From Nostoc sp. CENA543 (GTDB lineage: Bacteria > Cyanobacteriota > Cyanobacteriia > Cyanobacteriales > Nostocaceae): a stretch of 64,000 bases of DNA. A model generated the notes under the pieces. The model saw only the letters and a program-made list of their open reading frames with translations. It searched no databases and was not told where the DNA came from. The stretch is from positions 3,720,001-3,784,000 of the forward strand of contig NZ_CP023278.1 of assembly GCF_002896875.1 (NCBI RefSeq), in the 5' to 3' direction. Positions 1-9,189 of the stretch are shown here, one piece after another. How positions within the stretch are numbered: position 1 is the first letter of the stretch; the number at the start of each line of letters is the position of its first letter. Made by a program: the position numbers and the translations under genes.

Positions 1-2147
1 TCTACAAATACTAGATACTCACCATTTGAGCGTCGAAAGGCGCGAATACCATAGGGTACATCAACCCAGCCGCTTTCCCCGGCGACTTCTGCTCCCGGTG
101 TTAGTATTTGTAGTTGCTTTCCGGTTGAGGCTTGATAGACATAGACTTCTGCTTTTTTACTGGCTACTGCAAAAACTCTGTCTCCCGCTACATCCATTGA
201 TTTAATGTGAAGTTTGGGGTCGGTGTTGGGATTGTAAGGTAAGGCTATCCGCCAACGTAAAGTTTTCTTTTTACTCCAGTTGTCATAACGTACTATCTCC
301 GTACCGACTAGACCCCAATCTCCATCTACATTGGGACGCTCAGTGGTATAGCCACCTAAATACATGACATCTTGTTGGGGAATATACTTGATTCTGGTCA
401 GGGTTTTAAAGGGTGCAGGCATGGGTATTTTCTCGCCAGTACCTTGACCATAAATCGGACAGCCATTTTTATCTAATTTCTGATAAGGATAGTGTTTGAT
501 GTAGCCAGCTTCGGCAGCTTGCCAAATATCTCCTTTGCTGTCAACTTCCCAACCCCATACAGAACCATCTTCTGCACCAAGGGTTTTATATTCGTTGCTT
601 TGAATTGCACCATCACCATTAATATCACGCCATAACCAGCTACCATCTTTGGGTTGATTAGGTGGCCATTTGAGATGGTTTTTACCAAAAATTCCACAGG
701 GGACAGCAATTTCACCATCAAAACGGTAGATTAACAGGCGTTCTGCCATCATTTCTGAGGAAAGATACATTAAACGCTTGCCACTGAGACGACGAACAAA
801 GGCGGCTGTGGGTGTGGTGTGTAGTCTCCCATCGTCAGGATAACGAAATTTATCTAAGGTATAGGCTTTATATGTCCATTCTTTACCACTGTTTTTGCTG
901 TAGTCCATGACGAAGTGTTCATTTTTAGTAAACACATCTTTACCATCACTATCAGGATCAGCGTCAGCATTATCTAGGAACTGTAAACCTAATAAACGCC
1001 ACTGGAGTTTTCCGGCGGGAGTGAATTTCCTTAAGTCTGCACCGGTGTTATTAAAACCGTTATTACTAACGTAAATATTACCGGCTTTATCTGTGCCGAC
1101 TCCAGTAATACCGTACAGTTTTGAGTCTTTGACCTGACCACGAATATTGCTATAAATTCCGCCTTTGTCGCCAAAGTTGCCGATTTTTACTGGTTTATCG
1201 GCAACTTTGTAAATTAAAATTTGCTGATTTTGACTATTATCTGCTACTAACAGTTGACCTTGGGGATTAAAGGCGATCGCAGTTGGTTTGGCGACATCTG
1301 TAATTTGTGCTAGTTGCTGTCCTTGGGGAGAATAACGGACAATCTTGGCTTGATTTTGGTGATTTTGAATCACCCATACATTATTTTGTCGGTCAATGGC
1401 GATCGCGCCTGGTTTGGTGACACTAAAACTGCGTAGTTCTTGCATGGTATCAGTGTTGAAAACACGGACGCGATTACTAGCCAGATCACTGACATATAAT
1501 TCTTTCCCAATAGTGGCTAATCCCGTCACTTCATTTTCACTATTGATGATCAGCATACTTTTATCCCAACCACGCCCCCCAGTAAAAGGCGCAGGTTTTC
1601 CAGACAAGTCATAGCGTCGGACACAATACCAAGTTGTCCCCTTTGGCGGATAATCATCCTCTGGTTTCCCTTCATGACCTTGCTGCATAGCTATATAAAG
1701 GTACTGCTGATTACCTGTAATCGCCATGCCTCCTAGCCTTCCCCAGCCATGCAAGTCATCAAATTTACCAATAACATCGCCATTTTGATAAATACCAACT
1801 TCTCGGCCTGCTTCATCCCAATGACTATTGATGTAAACTTTACCTTCCGGTGAAACATACATCCCCGCCATTTGAATTTGTACCCACTTGCTACCACCAA
1901 AAGTATTACCTATCCAAGATGTTTTATAAGATGGTTTGGTAGCTACTTTATAAGTATTGGTGGGTAATTTATTTAAAGTTCCAGATATAGAATCCCCTAT
2001 GGGTGTAACAATTATTCCCACTACTAAAGCGAGTATAAAAAGATATATTTTCAAACCCCGAAAGTGTTTATTTCGAGATAGTTTTTTGATATACTGACTA
2101 CAGTTTTGTTGAAGAGTAATAAACTGTGTTCCTAATCGTTTTTCCAT
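1..2147 (-). CDS. Membrane-anchored NHL/beta-propeller-like protein (3' end outside window)
   Basis: The minus strand is open without a stop from the ATG at 2147 to the window edge, about 715 codons, so the C-terminus is missing. A basic N-terminus is followed by one hydrophobic segment at about residues 33-50 (IYLFILALVVGIIV), a signal anchor or signal peptide. The rest is a string of propeller-like units with phrases such as GDVIGKFDDLHGWGR, YVSDLASNRVRVF and LLVADNSQNQQILIY, typical of NHL or SMP-30-type blades. A calcium-loop-like DINGDGAIQSNEYK sits near residue 540. The protein is probably extracytoplasmic. The substrate is unknown and no enzyme residues are obvious. Confidence 0.7.
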   Translation of the reverse strand, partial: MEKRLGTQFITLQQNCSQYIKKLSRNKHFRGLKIYLFILALVVGIIVTPIGDSISGTLNKLPTNTYKVATKPSYKTSWIGNTFGGSKWVQIQMAGMYVSPEGKVYINSHWDEAGREVGIYQNGDVIGKFDDLHGWGRLGGMAITGNQQYLYIAMQQGHEGKPEDDYPPKGTTWYCVRRYDLSGKPAPFTGGRGWDKSMLIINSENEVTGLATIGKELYVSDLASNRVRVFNTDTMQELRSFSVTKPGAIAIDRQNNVWVIQNHQNQAKIVRYSPQGQQLAQITDVAKPTAIAFNPQGQLLVADNSQNQQILIYKVADKPVKIGNFGDKGGIYSNIRGQVKDSKLYGITGVGTDKAGNIYVSNNGFNNTGADLRKFTPAGKLQWRLLGLQFLDNADADPDSDGKDVFTKNEHFVMDYSKNSGKEWTYKAYTLDKFRYPDDGRLHTTPTAAFVRRLSGKRLMYLSSEMMAERLLIYRFDGEIAVPCGIFGKNHLKWPPNQPKDGSWLWRDINGDGAIQSNEYKTLGAEDGSVWGWEVDSKGDIWQAAEAGYIKHYPYQKLDKNGCPIYGQGTGEKIPMPAPFKTLTRIKYIPQQDVMYLGGYTTERPNVDGDWGLVGTEIVRYDNWSKKKTLRWRIALPYNPNTDPKLHIKSMDVAGDRVFAVASKKAEVYVYQASTGKQLQILTPGAEVAGESGWVDVPYGIRAFRRSNGEYLVFV

Positions 2148-2623
2148 AGTTTATTTCAGTTATTAGCGGTTTTGATTCATCTAGCACCCGAATTACTCTG
2201 CAATTCAAAGGCTGACAGATATTTGATGTATGCAACTGAATAATTAAGCTAATTTTTGGTAGAACACGTACATAAACTAACAGATGATGACTAGAAACTT
2301 CTTCCATTCACAAAAGTTTTATTAAAATCACATAATTAATTTAAATAAGTAAATGTATAAATTGAATCTATTTGTAGTAAAAGCAACGAGGCTAAAACCC
2401 TCTTGCACCCTGTTCACAAAGAGGTTGTTTGCAAACTCCCAGGGGATGTATCAAATACTTTTATATCCCCTAAAATCCCTTTTCAAAAGGGCGACTTCGA
2501 TTCTAATTATTTCCTTTTTTCAAGTGTGGTTATGGGGAATTAATAAGTGTTAAAAAATACAGTCAACCACTTTTCAAACATCCTGGCAAGTCAACAGAGT
2601 AAGATATACTTTCTCCGTTTGCT
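2148..2623. other. Intergenic region, no supported gene
   Basis: This 476-bp AT-rich gap separates two minus-strand genes. Short open frames occur on both strands but have no ribosome-binding site or recognisable sequence. I see no RNA gene or strong terminator. Confidence 0.5.
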
Positions 2624-3781
2624 TCACACCTTGTAAAATTTTCTCACTGGTGTTTTAATGATGTTGCCAATTTGCGCTTTCAATCTCAGTAAGCGTGAGG
2701 AAAGGGGAAATTTAAAATTACGTTCTTGAGCAAAGGAGACAATTTCCCTGATTAATGGATCGTTGCTCTGGAGTACCTTGTAAGCAATGTATTTTTCCCT
2801 CTCTTGAGCATAGGCTTTTAAATCGAAGATATTAGCATAATGCTCGATACTTCCTGCTATTTCTAAAGTAAGCAAGGTTCTCATACATTTAAAACAAGTA
2901 GAACAGTTATAAGCTCTGTCAGCGTGAACACAAACATCTAGTGTCTGATATGAATCCTCAATATTAGCAACACGAATTGTTTTTTCTACACGAGTGTATT
3001 CACTATCTACAGAAAATGCGTCTAGGACTTCAGTGGACATTAGTGGCAGTGTCACCGCATCACTATAACCCATGCCGTTGCTAGCACCGATATAAATGTC
3101 TGTATAAGTATAAGCAGATGCGTACATGAAACGCCCAATTCCACGCTGCAACAGTAATGCGACTGAGGCGTTACGCGGAGTATGAGTTTGCCGAAAATTA
3201 AAGCCTTTATAAAAACTGTCCAGGTTGGAATTAACTGCAATAAAAGGTAGTTGAATACGTTCTGCTACCATCGGTTTTAATCGTGCATAACGTTCTCTGA
3301 ATAAACGTTCAGCACCTCCACCATGTGAGCCAACATTATTATATAAAAGATGTGTAACCCGAAAACCTGGTGGCACATTTTGTTTATAGTGATGATCTGC
3401 AAGTACAGAAAAAGAATCAATACCAGCAGAAAAACCAGTCGCTACGCCATCAGCTCGCAAAGATGCAACTTGAACATCTGATGGATAAACGTTAACCAAG
3501 CGTAGAGATGGCAAAATGATCTGCAATATTTTTTGATATCGACTAGACAAGTTGTAATACAGTTTTTCAGAAATTGTTCCTGATATATAAATATCCTCTC
3601 CTCTTGCCATTGCAGGAATGAGAAGTGCTACTAAAGCTGCATCAGCACGGTCTGAGACAAGATTAGCGTATTCTTCATCAACTGCATACCACAAGGTTTT
3701 ATTACCGTCTGAGAAATCAATATTGACACGATAAAAAATATAGTTGTCTTGCTGTACAACTTCAGGTTTATTAATTTTCAT
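2624..3781 (-). CDS. PP-loop (ATP pyrophosphatase) family protein of unknown pathway
   Basis: The 385-residue protein contains a PP-loop-like GFSAGIDSFS at about residues 116-125, the nucleotide-binding signature of ATP pyrophosphatases such as QueC, asparagine synthetase B and tRNA thiolases. A cysteine cluster (CVHADRAYNCSTCFKC) lies near residue 290 and could bind zinc, as in QueC-like enzymes. The frame is open 12 codons further upstream. I chose the ATG at 3781 because MKINKPEV begins the compact, hydrophilic part of the protein. It stands alone on the minus strand. Adenylation of a carboxylate or amide is likely from the family, but the substrate cannot be inferred. Confidence 0.7.
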   Translation of the reverse strand: MKINKPEVVQQDNYIFYRVNIDFSDGNKTLWYAVDEEYANLVSDRADAALVALLIPAMARGEDIYISGTISEKLYYNLSSRYQKILQIILPSLRLVNVYPSDVQVASLRADGVATGFSAGIDSFSVLADHHYKQNVPPGFRVTHLLYNNVGSHGGGAERLFRERYARLKPMVAERIQLPFIAVNSNLDSFYKGFNFRQTHTPRNASVALLLQRGIGRFMYASAYTYTDIYIGASNGMGYSDAVTLPLMSTEVLDAFSVDSEYTRVEKTIRVANIEDSYQTLDVCVHADRAYNCSTCFKCMRTLLTLEIAGSIEHYANIFDLKAYAQEREKYIAYKVLQSNDPLIREIVSFAQERNFKFPLSSRLLRLKAQIGNIIKTPVRKFYKV

Positions 3782-3897
3782 GAGAGATATTAAATAGACG
3801 GTTTTTGCATATAACAAGTAAATTTTATATCTTTATCCTGAAATTTAAGCATTTAATTATGGTGCGTTATCGTGCAAACGCACCATATTTTACAAGT

Positions 3898-4365
3898 TTA
3901 AAACTGCACTGCTTGAGCTGTGCCAACCAAAGAAGTCGTTTTATAAATCTGAGTTTGCCCTTGATTAAATCTAGTCGTCAGAGAAAAACGATTAATTGTT
4001 GTGATCCCATTGGTAGTAATTGGTGCTTGGTTGCTTTTTCCTAAATTCACCGCAGGTAAAAGTAAACTAAATGTGGTAGGATTACCTTCTAAAGTTTTCC
4101 CAGTGCTTACTGTCACCAATGTTCCAATCTCTAGTCCTACAGTACGGATTTGATCCCCTGTAAAATGTAATGTTTGTTGTCTGTCTTGGTAGTCTAAGCG
4201 TGGTCTACCATCAAAACTAGTGGTTGAGTAGGTAACTGTAATCCCTTCGCCTCGAAGTTCATACAAAGTTGGTACTTGTCCTTCTAATGCTTGAACTGGT
4301 AATACGGATATTGTGGACAAGCCAAGACCTATGGTGAGTAAAGGAATGAGGTTTTTTTTGTTCAT
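3898..4365 (-). CDS. Small exported protein of unknown function
   Basis: The 155-residue product starts with a signal peptide: MNKK, a hydrophobic stretch (LIPLLTIGLGLSTISVLPV) and a probable cleavage site after QALE. The mature part is about 130 residues, rich in Thr, Gly and beta-prone sequence, with no cysteines and no motif I recognise. It is probably periplasmic or outer-surface. No operon partner is evident. Confidence 0.65.
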   Translation of the reverse strand: MNKKNLIPLLTIGLGLSTISVLPVQALEGQVPTLYELRGEGITVTYSTTSFDGRPRLDYQDRQQTLHFTGDQIRTVGLEIGTLVTVSTGKTLEGNPTTFSLLLPAVNLGKSNQAPITTNGITTINRFSLTTRFNQGQTQIYKTTSLVGTAQAVQF

Positions 4366-4517
4366 GGTTGAAAATCTATAAATATTTTTCCACGAGTTAT
4401 TTAACAGGTCTTAAATTTCTATTTATGCAGATTGAATTGTAAATTTTATTTACATAAAAATTCCTAGCTGTCTGAAGAAGCTAGGAATCTCAAGGATCTT
4501 CATAATGTACTACGTAA

Positions 4518-5357
4518 CTAATCAACAAAATTAGGTCTAGCTTGGCTAGTTGATTCTAGTCTTGTTGTTAAAGCTGTCCAATTTTCCTGCTCAATTAGAT
4601 TAATTAATTCATCAAGATTTTGGCGATATTTTTGTAGTGAAATCAACAAGGCTTGACGATTATATTGCGCCATCATCACGCCTAATTCTGGATTTCCTCC
4701 ACCAACGCGACTAGTATCCCGAAAACCGGAACTAGCGAGATTTTGGGCTAATTGTAAAACTTCTGGGTCAGTTTCACTCATACAGCTTGCGATCAACGAA
4801 GAACTGATCATAACTGGTAAATGAGAAATCCAACTGACGGCGCGGTCATGTTGTTCTGGCTGACAATGATAGATATTAGCACCGAGCGATCGCACAATTT
4901 CTTCTACCTGCGCTACAGCATCGGGTGGCGTTTGTGATGTTGGTGTTAATACATAGGGTCGATTGACAAATAATTTTTTTTGTGCGGCTTCAATTCCACT
5001 ATCAGTAGTTCCCGCCATTGGATGACCGCCGATAAAATTTGCCCATATAGGGGAAATAGCTGTTACAATGGGTGCCTTTACTGAACCTACATCCGTAATT
5101 ACCGTACTCGATTTTAAATGCTTAATTAAATGCTCAACTTGGGGAACAATAAGTCCAATAGGTGTACAAACAAAGATAACTTCTGCGGTTGCTAACAAGT
5201 TCATGTTTACAGATGCTACATCGACACTACCTAAAGCTACTGCTGTTTGACAGGTAGATTCCTTGCGACTGACACCTAAAACATGATGACCTTGCGATCG
5301 CAAATCATAACCCAGTGAACCACCAATCAATCCCAATCCTAAAATCCCTATTTTCAT
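4518..5357 (-). CDS. tyrA: Prephenate/arogenate dehydrogenase
   Basis: TyrA catalyses the oxidative decarboxylation of prephenate or arogenate in tyrosine synthesis; cyanobacterial forms usually prefer arogenate and NADP. The N-terminus MKIGILGLGLIGGSLG is a Rossmann dinucleotide loop. GGHPMAGTTDSGIEAA (about residues 110-125) is the family signature, with its substrate-contacting histidine. The second conserved segment ISHLPVMISSSLI carries the catalytic-region histidine at about residue 180. At 279 residues it has the expected single-domain length, with no fused chorismate mutase. Confidence 0.93.
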   Translation of the reverse strand: MKIGILGLGLIGGSLGYDLRSQGHHVLGVSRKESTCQTAVALGSVDVASVNMNLLATAEVIFVCTPIGLIVPQVEHLIKHLKSSTVITDVGSVKAPIVTAISPIWANFIGGHPMAGTTDSGIEAAQKKLFVNRPYVLTPTSQTPPDAVAQVEEIVRSLGANIYHCQPEQHDRAVSWISHLPVMISSSLIASCMSETDPEVLQLAQNLASSGFRDTSRVGGGNPELGVMMAQYNRQALLISLQKYRQNLDELINLIEQENWTALTTRLESTSQARPNFVD

Positions 5358-5435
5358 CTTTAACTATGTAAGCTGATTATTCTTATTTTCCGTCTACTTG
5401 AACCAATATAGGGAAAGGGGAGCAGGAGAGAAAAA

Positions 5436-5467
5436 CTAATGACTAATGACTAATGACTAATGACTAA
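5436..5467. repeat. TAATGAC heptamer tandem repeat
   Basis: About four and a half perfect TAATGAC units lie just upstream of the pentapeptide-repeat gene. Short tandemly repeated heptamers of this kind are typical of heterocystous cyanobacteria. Related tracts occur near 7852-7885, 41773-41806, 45735-45760 and 54188-54246. Confidence 0.85.
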
Positions 5468-5479
5468 AGGGTAGCATCA

Positions 5480-7042
5480 ATGAATGTAGAGGAATTGCTA
5501 GAAAAATATACAAGCGGAGCAATGGACTTTAGCGGTGTTGACCTTTCAGAAGCGAATCTGAGCGGGGTCAAACTGAGTGGTGTGAACCTTAGTCATGCGA
5601 ATTTGAGCGTCGCTAATCTAAGTGGAGCTAATCTCAATGGAGCTGATTTAAGCCATGCCAAATTAAATGTAGCTAGACTTAGTGGTGTCAATCTCTCCAA
5701 TGCGATTCTCAATCATTGTTGTTTAAATGTAGCTAATTTAATTCGTGCTGATCTGAGCCGCGCGCAACTGCGGGGAGCTTTATTAGTGCGCGCGGAATTA
5801 ATTCGTGCAGAACTGAGTCGTGCTGATTTGTTTGAAGCTGATCTCAAAGGAGCTGACTTACGGGAAGCCACACTGCGCCATGCTCATCTCCGTAACGCCA
5901 ATCTCTCGGAAGCAATCTTAAAAGGTACTTCCCTAGCGGGGGCTAACCTAGAAATGGCTAACTTCAATGCAGCTGATTTGAGCCGTGCTGACTTAAGCAG
6001 CACTAATTTGCGAGAAGCTGAACTAAAACAAGCAAATCTAGCTCAAGCTAACCTGAGCGGTGCAGATTTGAGTGGTGCTAACCTGCGTTGGGCTGATTTA
6101 AATGGAGCTGATCTGAGTTGGACGGATTTAAGCAACGCCAAATTGAGTGGTGCCAGTTTAATTGGAGCAGACTTAAGTAATGCTAATTTAACCAATGCTA
6201 GTTTAGTCCATGCCAATTTAAGCCAAGCCAAATTAATTAAAGCAGAATGGATAGGTGCTGACTTAACTAGTGCAATTCTCACCGGTGCAAAACTTTACTC
6301 TACACCAAGGTTTGGTTTAAAAACGGATGCTTTAGTCTGTGAATGGGTGGATTTAAGCCCTGAAGGCGATCGCACTATTATTCAAAGATTTGATATAGAG
6401 GATGTCCGCGATTTTTTTAATGAAACGCCGCCAACTATTTGTATTGTCGTTGATGCAGCCCTAGAATCAGAAGCCAATTTTGCTTTAGCCGGTGCTTACT
6501 ACCACATCGCGCAAGAATATCAGCTATGCAAACAACCCCCTAGTATAGAAGTAAGTCGCCGCCGTACAGTCATCACCTTTCGAGTAGATAGTGATGATAC
6601 CCTATTACCTACCGCTTGTATGGCGATTCTCCCCTTTCGAGATGTAGCCAATACGCAAAAAAACATTTACACAATGGTAGACACCATAGGGAAAGAAGAT
6701 ATATCTCTTTTGGATCTAAACACACTCCAAAGGGCGAAGCAATTAGTAGCCCCTATCCAGGAAGCTATAGTTCAGGCGAAAGCCATTAGACAGGTAAAAA
6801 GAAATTTGGAATTAGCAGCCAAAATTAATTTCTTTAAAGCTGCCACCCAAACCATCTTAACTAATTCCAGTGGTCAAACTCTGATTGTGCATCACAACCC
6901 AAATTTTGGTAAACGATTTATTAATGCTGCCGATCATGTTAACTTTTTAGCTGATTTATCTAGTGAGTCACCTACACCCACACTACCACCCATGAATACA
7001 GTGATTGATTTTGTCAAAACTTTTCACTATGTCAATGAGTGA
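5480..7042 (+). CDS. Pentapeptide-repeat protein with C-terminal domain
   Basis: The 520-residue protein has about 50 A(D/N)LSx-type pentapeptide units from roughly residue 18 to 275, predicted to form a right-handed quadrilateral beta-helix. The last ~240 residues form a separate alpha/beta domain (from about FGLKTDALVCEWVDLSPEGD onward). In cyanobacteria I recall similar repeat-plus-tail proteins but not a proven function. There is no signal peptide, so it is probably cytoplasmic. The start is the ATG at 5480, with a weak AGGGTAG element just upstream. Confidence 0.85.
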   Translation: MNVEELLEKYTSGAMDFSGVDLSEANLSGVKLSGVNLSHANLSVANLSGANLNGADLSHAKLNVARLSGVNLSNAILNHCCLNVANLIRADLSRAQLRGALLVRAELIRAELSRADLFEADLKGADLREATLRHAHLRNANLSEAILKGTSLAGANLEMANFNAADLSRADLSSTNLREAELKQANLAQANLSGADLSGANLRWADLNGADLSWTDLSNAKLSGASLIGADLSNANLTNASLVHANLSQAKLIKAEWIGADLTSAILTGAKLYSTPRFGLKTDALVCEWVDLSPEGDRTIIQRFDIEDVRDFFNETPPTICIVVDAALESEANFALAGAYYHIAQEYQLCKQPPSIEVSRRRTVITFRVDSDDTLLPTACMAILPFRDVANTQKNIYTMVDTIGKEDISLLDLNTLQRAKQLVAPIQEAIVQAKAIRQVKRNLELAAKINFFKAATQTILTNSSGQTLIVHHNPNFGKRFINAADHVNFLADLSSESPTPTLPPMNTVIDFVKTFHYVNE

Positions 7043-7175
7043 GTGGGGGACTGGGGACTGGGGACTGGGGACTGGGAAGATGGGGAAGTGTGGGGAGTGT
7101 GGGGAGTGTGGGGGGAAAGATTTCTTCCCTATCCTCCCACACCTCCCACCCCTCCCGCACTTCTTGCTTGCCCTA
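7043..7175. repeat. GC-rich dispersed repeat (GGGACTG / CCTCCCAC type)
   Basis: Tandem GGGGACT and GGGGAGTGT units are followed by a partly complementary CCTCCCACAC and CCTCCCGCAC arm. The same two-armed element occurs inside the cobN-like gene at 50478-50640 and 51480-51629, on the opposite strand. Here it starts at the stop codon of the pentapeptide gene. Confidence 0.75.
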
Positions 7176-7207
7176 TACCCTTATATTCCGATGGGAGATA
7201 GAAATAG

Positions 7208-7795
7208 ATGTCTGGTATCTTCAACAAAATGATGGGGCGGACTCGTTATGTAGTCTGTCGGATATTTCTGCACTTGGCGGGATCAGAAATCGCGCCAATT
7301 TTGGGAGAATTAAATAGAATCGCTAGAGATGCGATCGCCTCTGAAGGTGATATGCAAGTCATGGGCGAGGGTCTAGTAGACCTGTGCGAAACTCTGGTGC
7401 GATACGATGAGTATTGGCTATCAGCATCTAATGAAGGTGATGTCTTCTGGAGTGAAGGGGAAGCCGGAGACTACTTCAACGAATTATTTAGTGATTCCGC
7501 CGAAAGATATGGTGCTGATTTAGACTTAGATGCTAGTTCCAGTCAACCTCTATCACTCCCCACCACACGTAATATTGTAGTGATGATCACAGTGGCTTTT
7601 GAAGGAGAAGTCCCCGACATAGAAACAGACTTAGCAAATATCCAGGCGTTAAAGGAAGGATTAAAAGCCTTAATTAATCTACACTACAACCACAAACTCA
7701 GAGCCATTCAAGTTCATTTCTCTCCAGCCAGATTAGGTGATGAACTCACTAACGACGAGTTGTTGCAATATTATCCAGAGTTAATTCCGTTGTAA
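7208..7795 (+). CDS. DUF1517 family protein
   Basis: The 195-residue protein matches my memory of the cyanobacterial/plastid DUF1517 family: RTRYVVCRIFLHLAGSEIAPIL near the N-terminus, an acidic middle, and the conserved tail IVVMITVAFEGEVPDIET with LTNDELLQYYPELIPL at the C-terminus. Most family members carry N-terminal membrane segments. This one lacks them and looks soluble. Function is unknown. The ATG at 7208 follows the dispersed repeat closely, so the promoter may lie within or beyond the repeat. Confidence 0.7.
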   Translation: MSGIFNKMMGRTRYVVCRIFLHLAGSEIAPILGELNRIARDAIASEGDMQVMGEGLVDLCETLVRYDEYWLSASNEGDVFWSEGEAGDYFNELFSDSAERYGADLDLDASSSQPLSLPTTRNIVVMITVAFEGEVPDIETDLANIQALKEGLKALINLHYNHKLRAIQVHFSPARLGDELTNDELLQYYPELIPL

Positions 7796-7796
7796 G

Positions 7797-7886
7797 GGAT
7801 GGGGACTGGGGAATGGGCAGGGGGCAGGGGGCAGGGAGATAAACTAGTGACTAATGACTAATGACTAATGACTAATGACTAATGAC
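7797..7886. repeat. GGGGCAG repeats followed by TAATGAC heptamers
   Basis: After the DUF1517 stop there are GGGGACT and GGGGGCA units and then about five TAATGAC heptamers. It is the same repeat vocabulary as the tracts at 5436 and 54188. Confidence 0.8.
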
Positions 7887-7984
7887 TTCTCTCTGTAATT
7901 TTCTGGATGAAATTTTTACCAATGTACGGTTATATTTGATGTCTCAAAAACTGGTAAAAATTTCTTTGTCTCCGTGCTTCTACC

Positions 7985-8497
7985 ATGAAAATATTCACTT
8001 TTCAGAACTGGACACGCTGCTTAAAACTATCTATGGTTGGTGCATTATTGTCACTTAGTACCATTAGCATGAGTTCTGATGCAGCTTGGGCTGGTGTCAT
8101 TAGCCAGAAAATTACAGCAAGTATACAGAATCTGCAAAAATCAGATGAACGCTGGATTCAGATTAATCTTTCTACACAGAGATTAATTGCTTGGGAAGGT
8201 AATAAACCAGTGTATGCGATCGTAATTTCCTCTGGTAAGAAATCTACACCCACACGTATTGGTACTTTTAAAGTTCAATCAAAGCATAAAGTTACCCGAA
8301 TGCGCGGTAGAAATTATGATGTCCCCAATGTTCCCTATGCAATGTTTTATGATGGGAATTACGGTATTCACGGTGCTTATTGGCATCGGAGATTTGGTAC
8401 TCCAGTTAGCCACGGTTGCGTAAATCTTGCACCTAATCATGCTAAATGGTTATTTAATTGGGCTTCTTTAGGCACATCAGTAATTATTCAAAAATGA
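7985..8497 (+). CDS. Exported L,D-transpeptidase (YkuD domain)
   Basis: The enzyme cross-links peptidoglycan or attaches molecules to it through L,D-peptide bonds. A signal peptide covers about residues 1-37 (SMVGALLSLSTISMSSDAAWA). The YkuD catalytic signature is visible: HGAYWHRRFG followed by SHGCVNL at about residues 144-150, with nucleophilic cysteine and catalytic histidine. At 170 residues it is a minimal single-domain form. A strong hairpin terminator directly follows, so the gene is probably monocistronic. Confidence 0.92.
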   Translation: MKIFTFQNWTRCLKLSMVGALLSLSTISMSSDAAWAGVISQKITASIQNLQKSDERWIQINLSTQRLIAWEGNKPVYAIVISSGKKSTPTRIGTFKVQSKHKVTRMRGRNYDVPNVPYAMFYDGNYGIHGAYWHRRFGTPVSHGCVNLAPNHAKWLFNWASLGTSVIIQK

Positions 8498-8505
8498 AGG
8501 TTTAA

Positions 8506-8529
8506 AAAGACGCGATAATCCGCGTCTTT
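8506..8529 (+). terminator. Rho-independent-type hairpin after L,D-transpeptidase gene
   Basis: The 9-bp perfect stem AAAGACGCG / CGCGTCTTT has a 6-nt loop and is followed by TAAATATG. It lies 9 bases after the stop codon. Its symmetry and A/T flanks could serve both strands. Confidence 0.75.
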
Positions 8530-8879
8530 AAATATGAATTTATAACTCAACATAGTTGTAATTACCTAATGGGTAAATTGGGAAAATATGGAACCTAAGA
8601 ACAGTAACCTATTCAAATAGGTAATGTAGAAATACTAATATTAAGTTCGTAGTAAGGACTTTAGTCCTTTTTTTATAACTAAATTTATCACTAAAAAAAT
8701 AATTATTATACCTCGCTATAATTAAATTATATTTTGATATTGAAAAAACTCTAAAAATATATCAAAATTGCATAACTTGTGAACAATTGCCCTCACTTTA
8801 AGGTAATGGCTTTTACAGCATTTAAAGCTGCTCATGAATTATGAATAATGAGGAAGCCGTGAGTGAGGGATAGGAAAAG
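8530..8879. other. Intergenic region with one dispersed repeat
   Basis: This AT-rich gap holds one copy of the GTTCGTAGTAAGGACTTTAG repeat at 8645-8668, a self-complementary AAGGACTTTAGTCCTT followed by a T run. Otherwise I see nothing apart from the probable promoter region of the next small gene. Confidence 0.5.
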
Positions 8880-9065
8880 ATGGTGAATCAGAATCTAGTC
8901 AGCCTGATGAGTTTTATAGCTGCTATCGGTTTCAGTGTTGGCGCAATCACCATAATTCAATCTATGAATATACCTGTTCTTGTGACTCTCAGTGCTTCTT
9001 TATTTAGTTGTTTTGCTTTAATAGTTTTTATTCTGATATACAGTCTAGTGTCCCATTTCAAATGA
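8880..9065 (+). CDS. Small two-helix membrane protein
   Basis: The 61-residue product has two hydrophobic helices (about residues 6-25 and 31-54) and a short basic C-terminus, like many cyanobacterial small membrane proteins. AGGAAAAG precedes the ATG as a plausible ribosome-binding site. No homologue is recognised and the gene could be spurious, but composition and helix pattern favour a real product. Confidence 0.45.
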   Translation: MVNQNLVSLMSFIAAIGFSVGAITIIQSMNIPVLVTLSASLFSCFALIVFILIYSLVSHFK

Positions 9066-9189
9066 GAGCGGAATTTAATTACATATTACTTGTGGAAATA
9101 TCAGGGCGATCGCTAGGAAAATTTACTACTTCAACTTAGTACCTAATCATAGCGATCGCCTGGGTAATCTGGATGTTAAACTTAAACAT

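Noticed and set aside
2098-2307. 69-codon minus-strand frame upstream of the beta-propeller gene
   Set aside because: It overlaps the start of the long frame in another phase, without a ribosome-binding site or recognisable sequence.
6043-6282. Leu/Ala-rich minus-strand frame
   Set aside because: Antisense shadow of the pentapeptide repeats.
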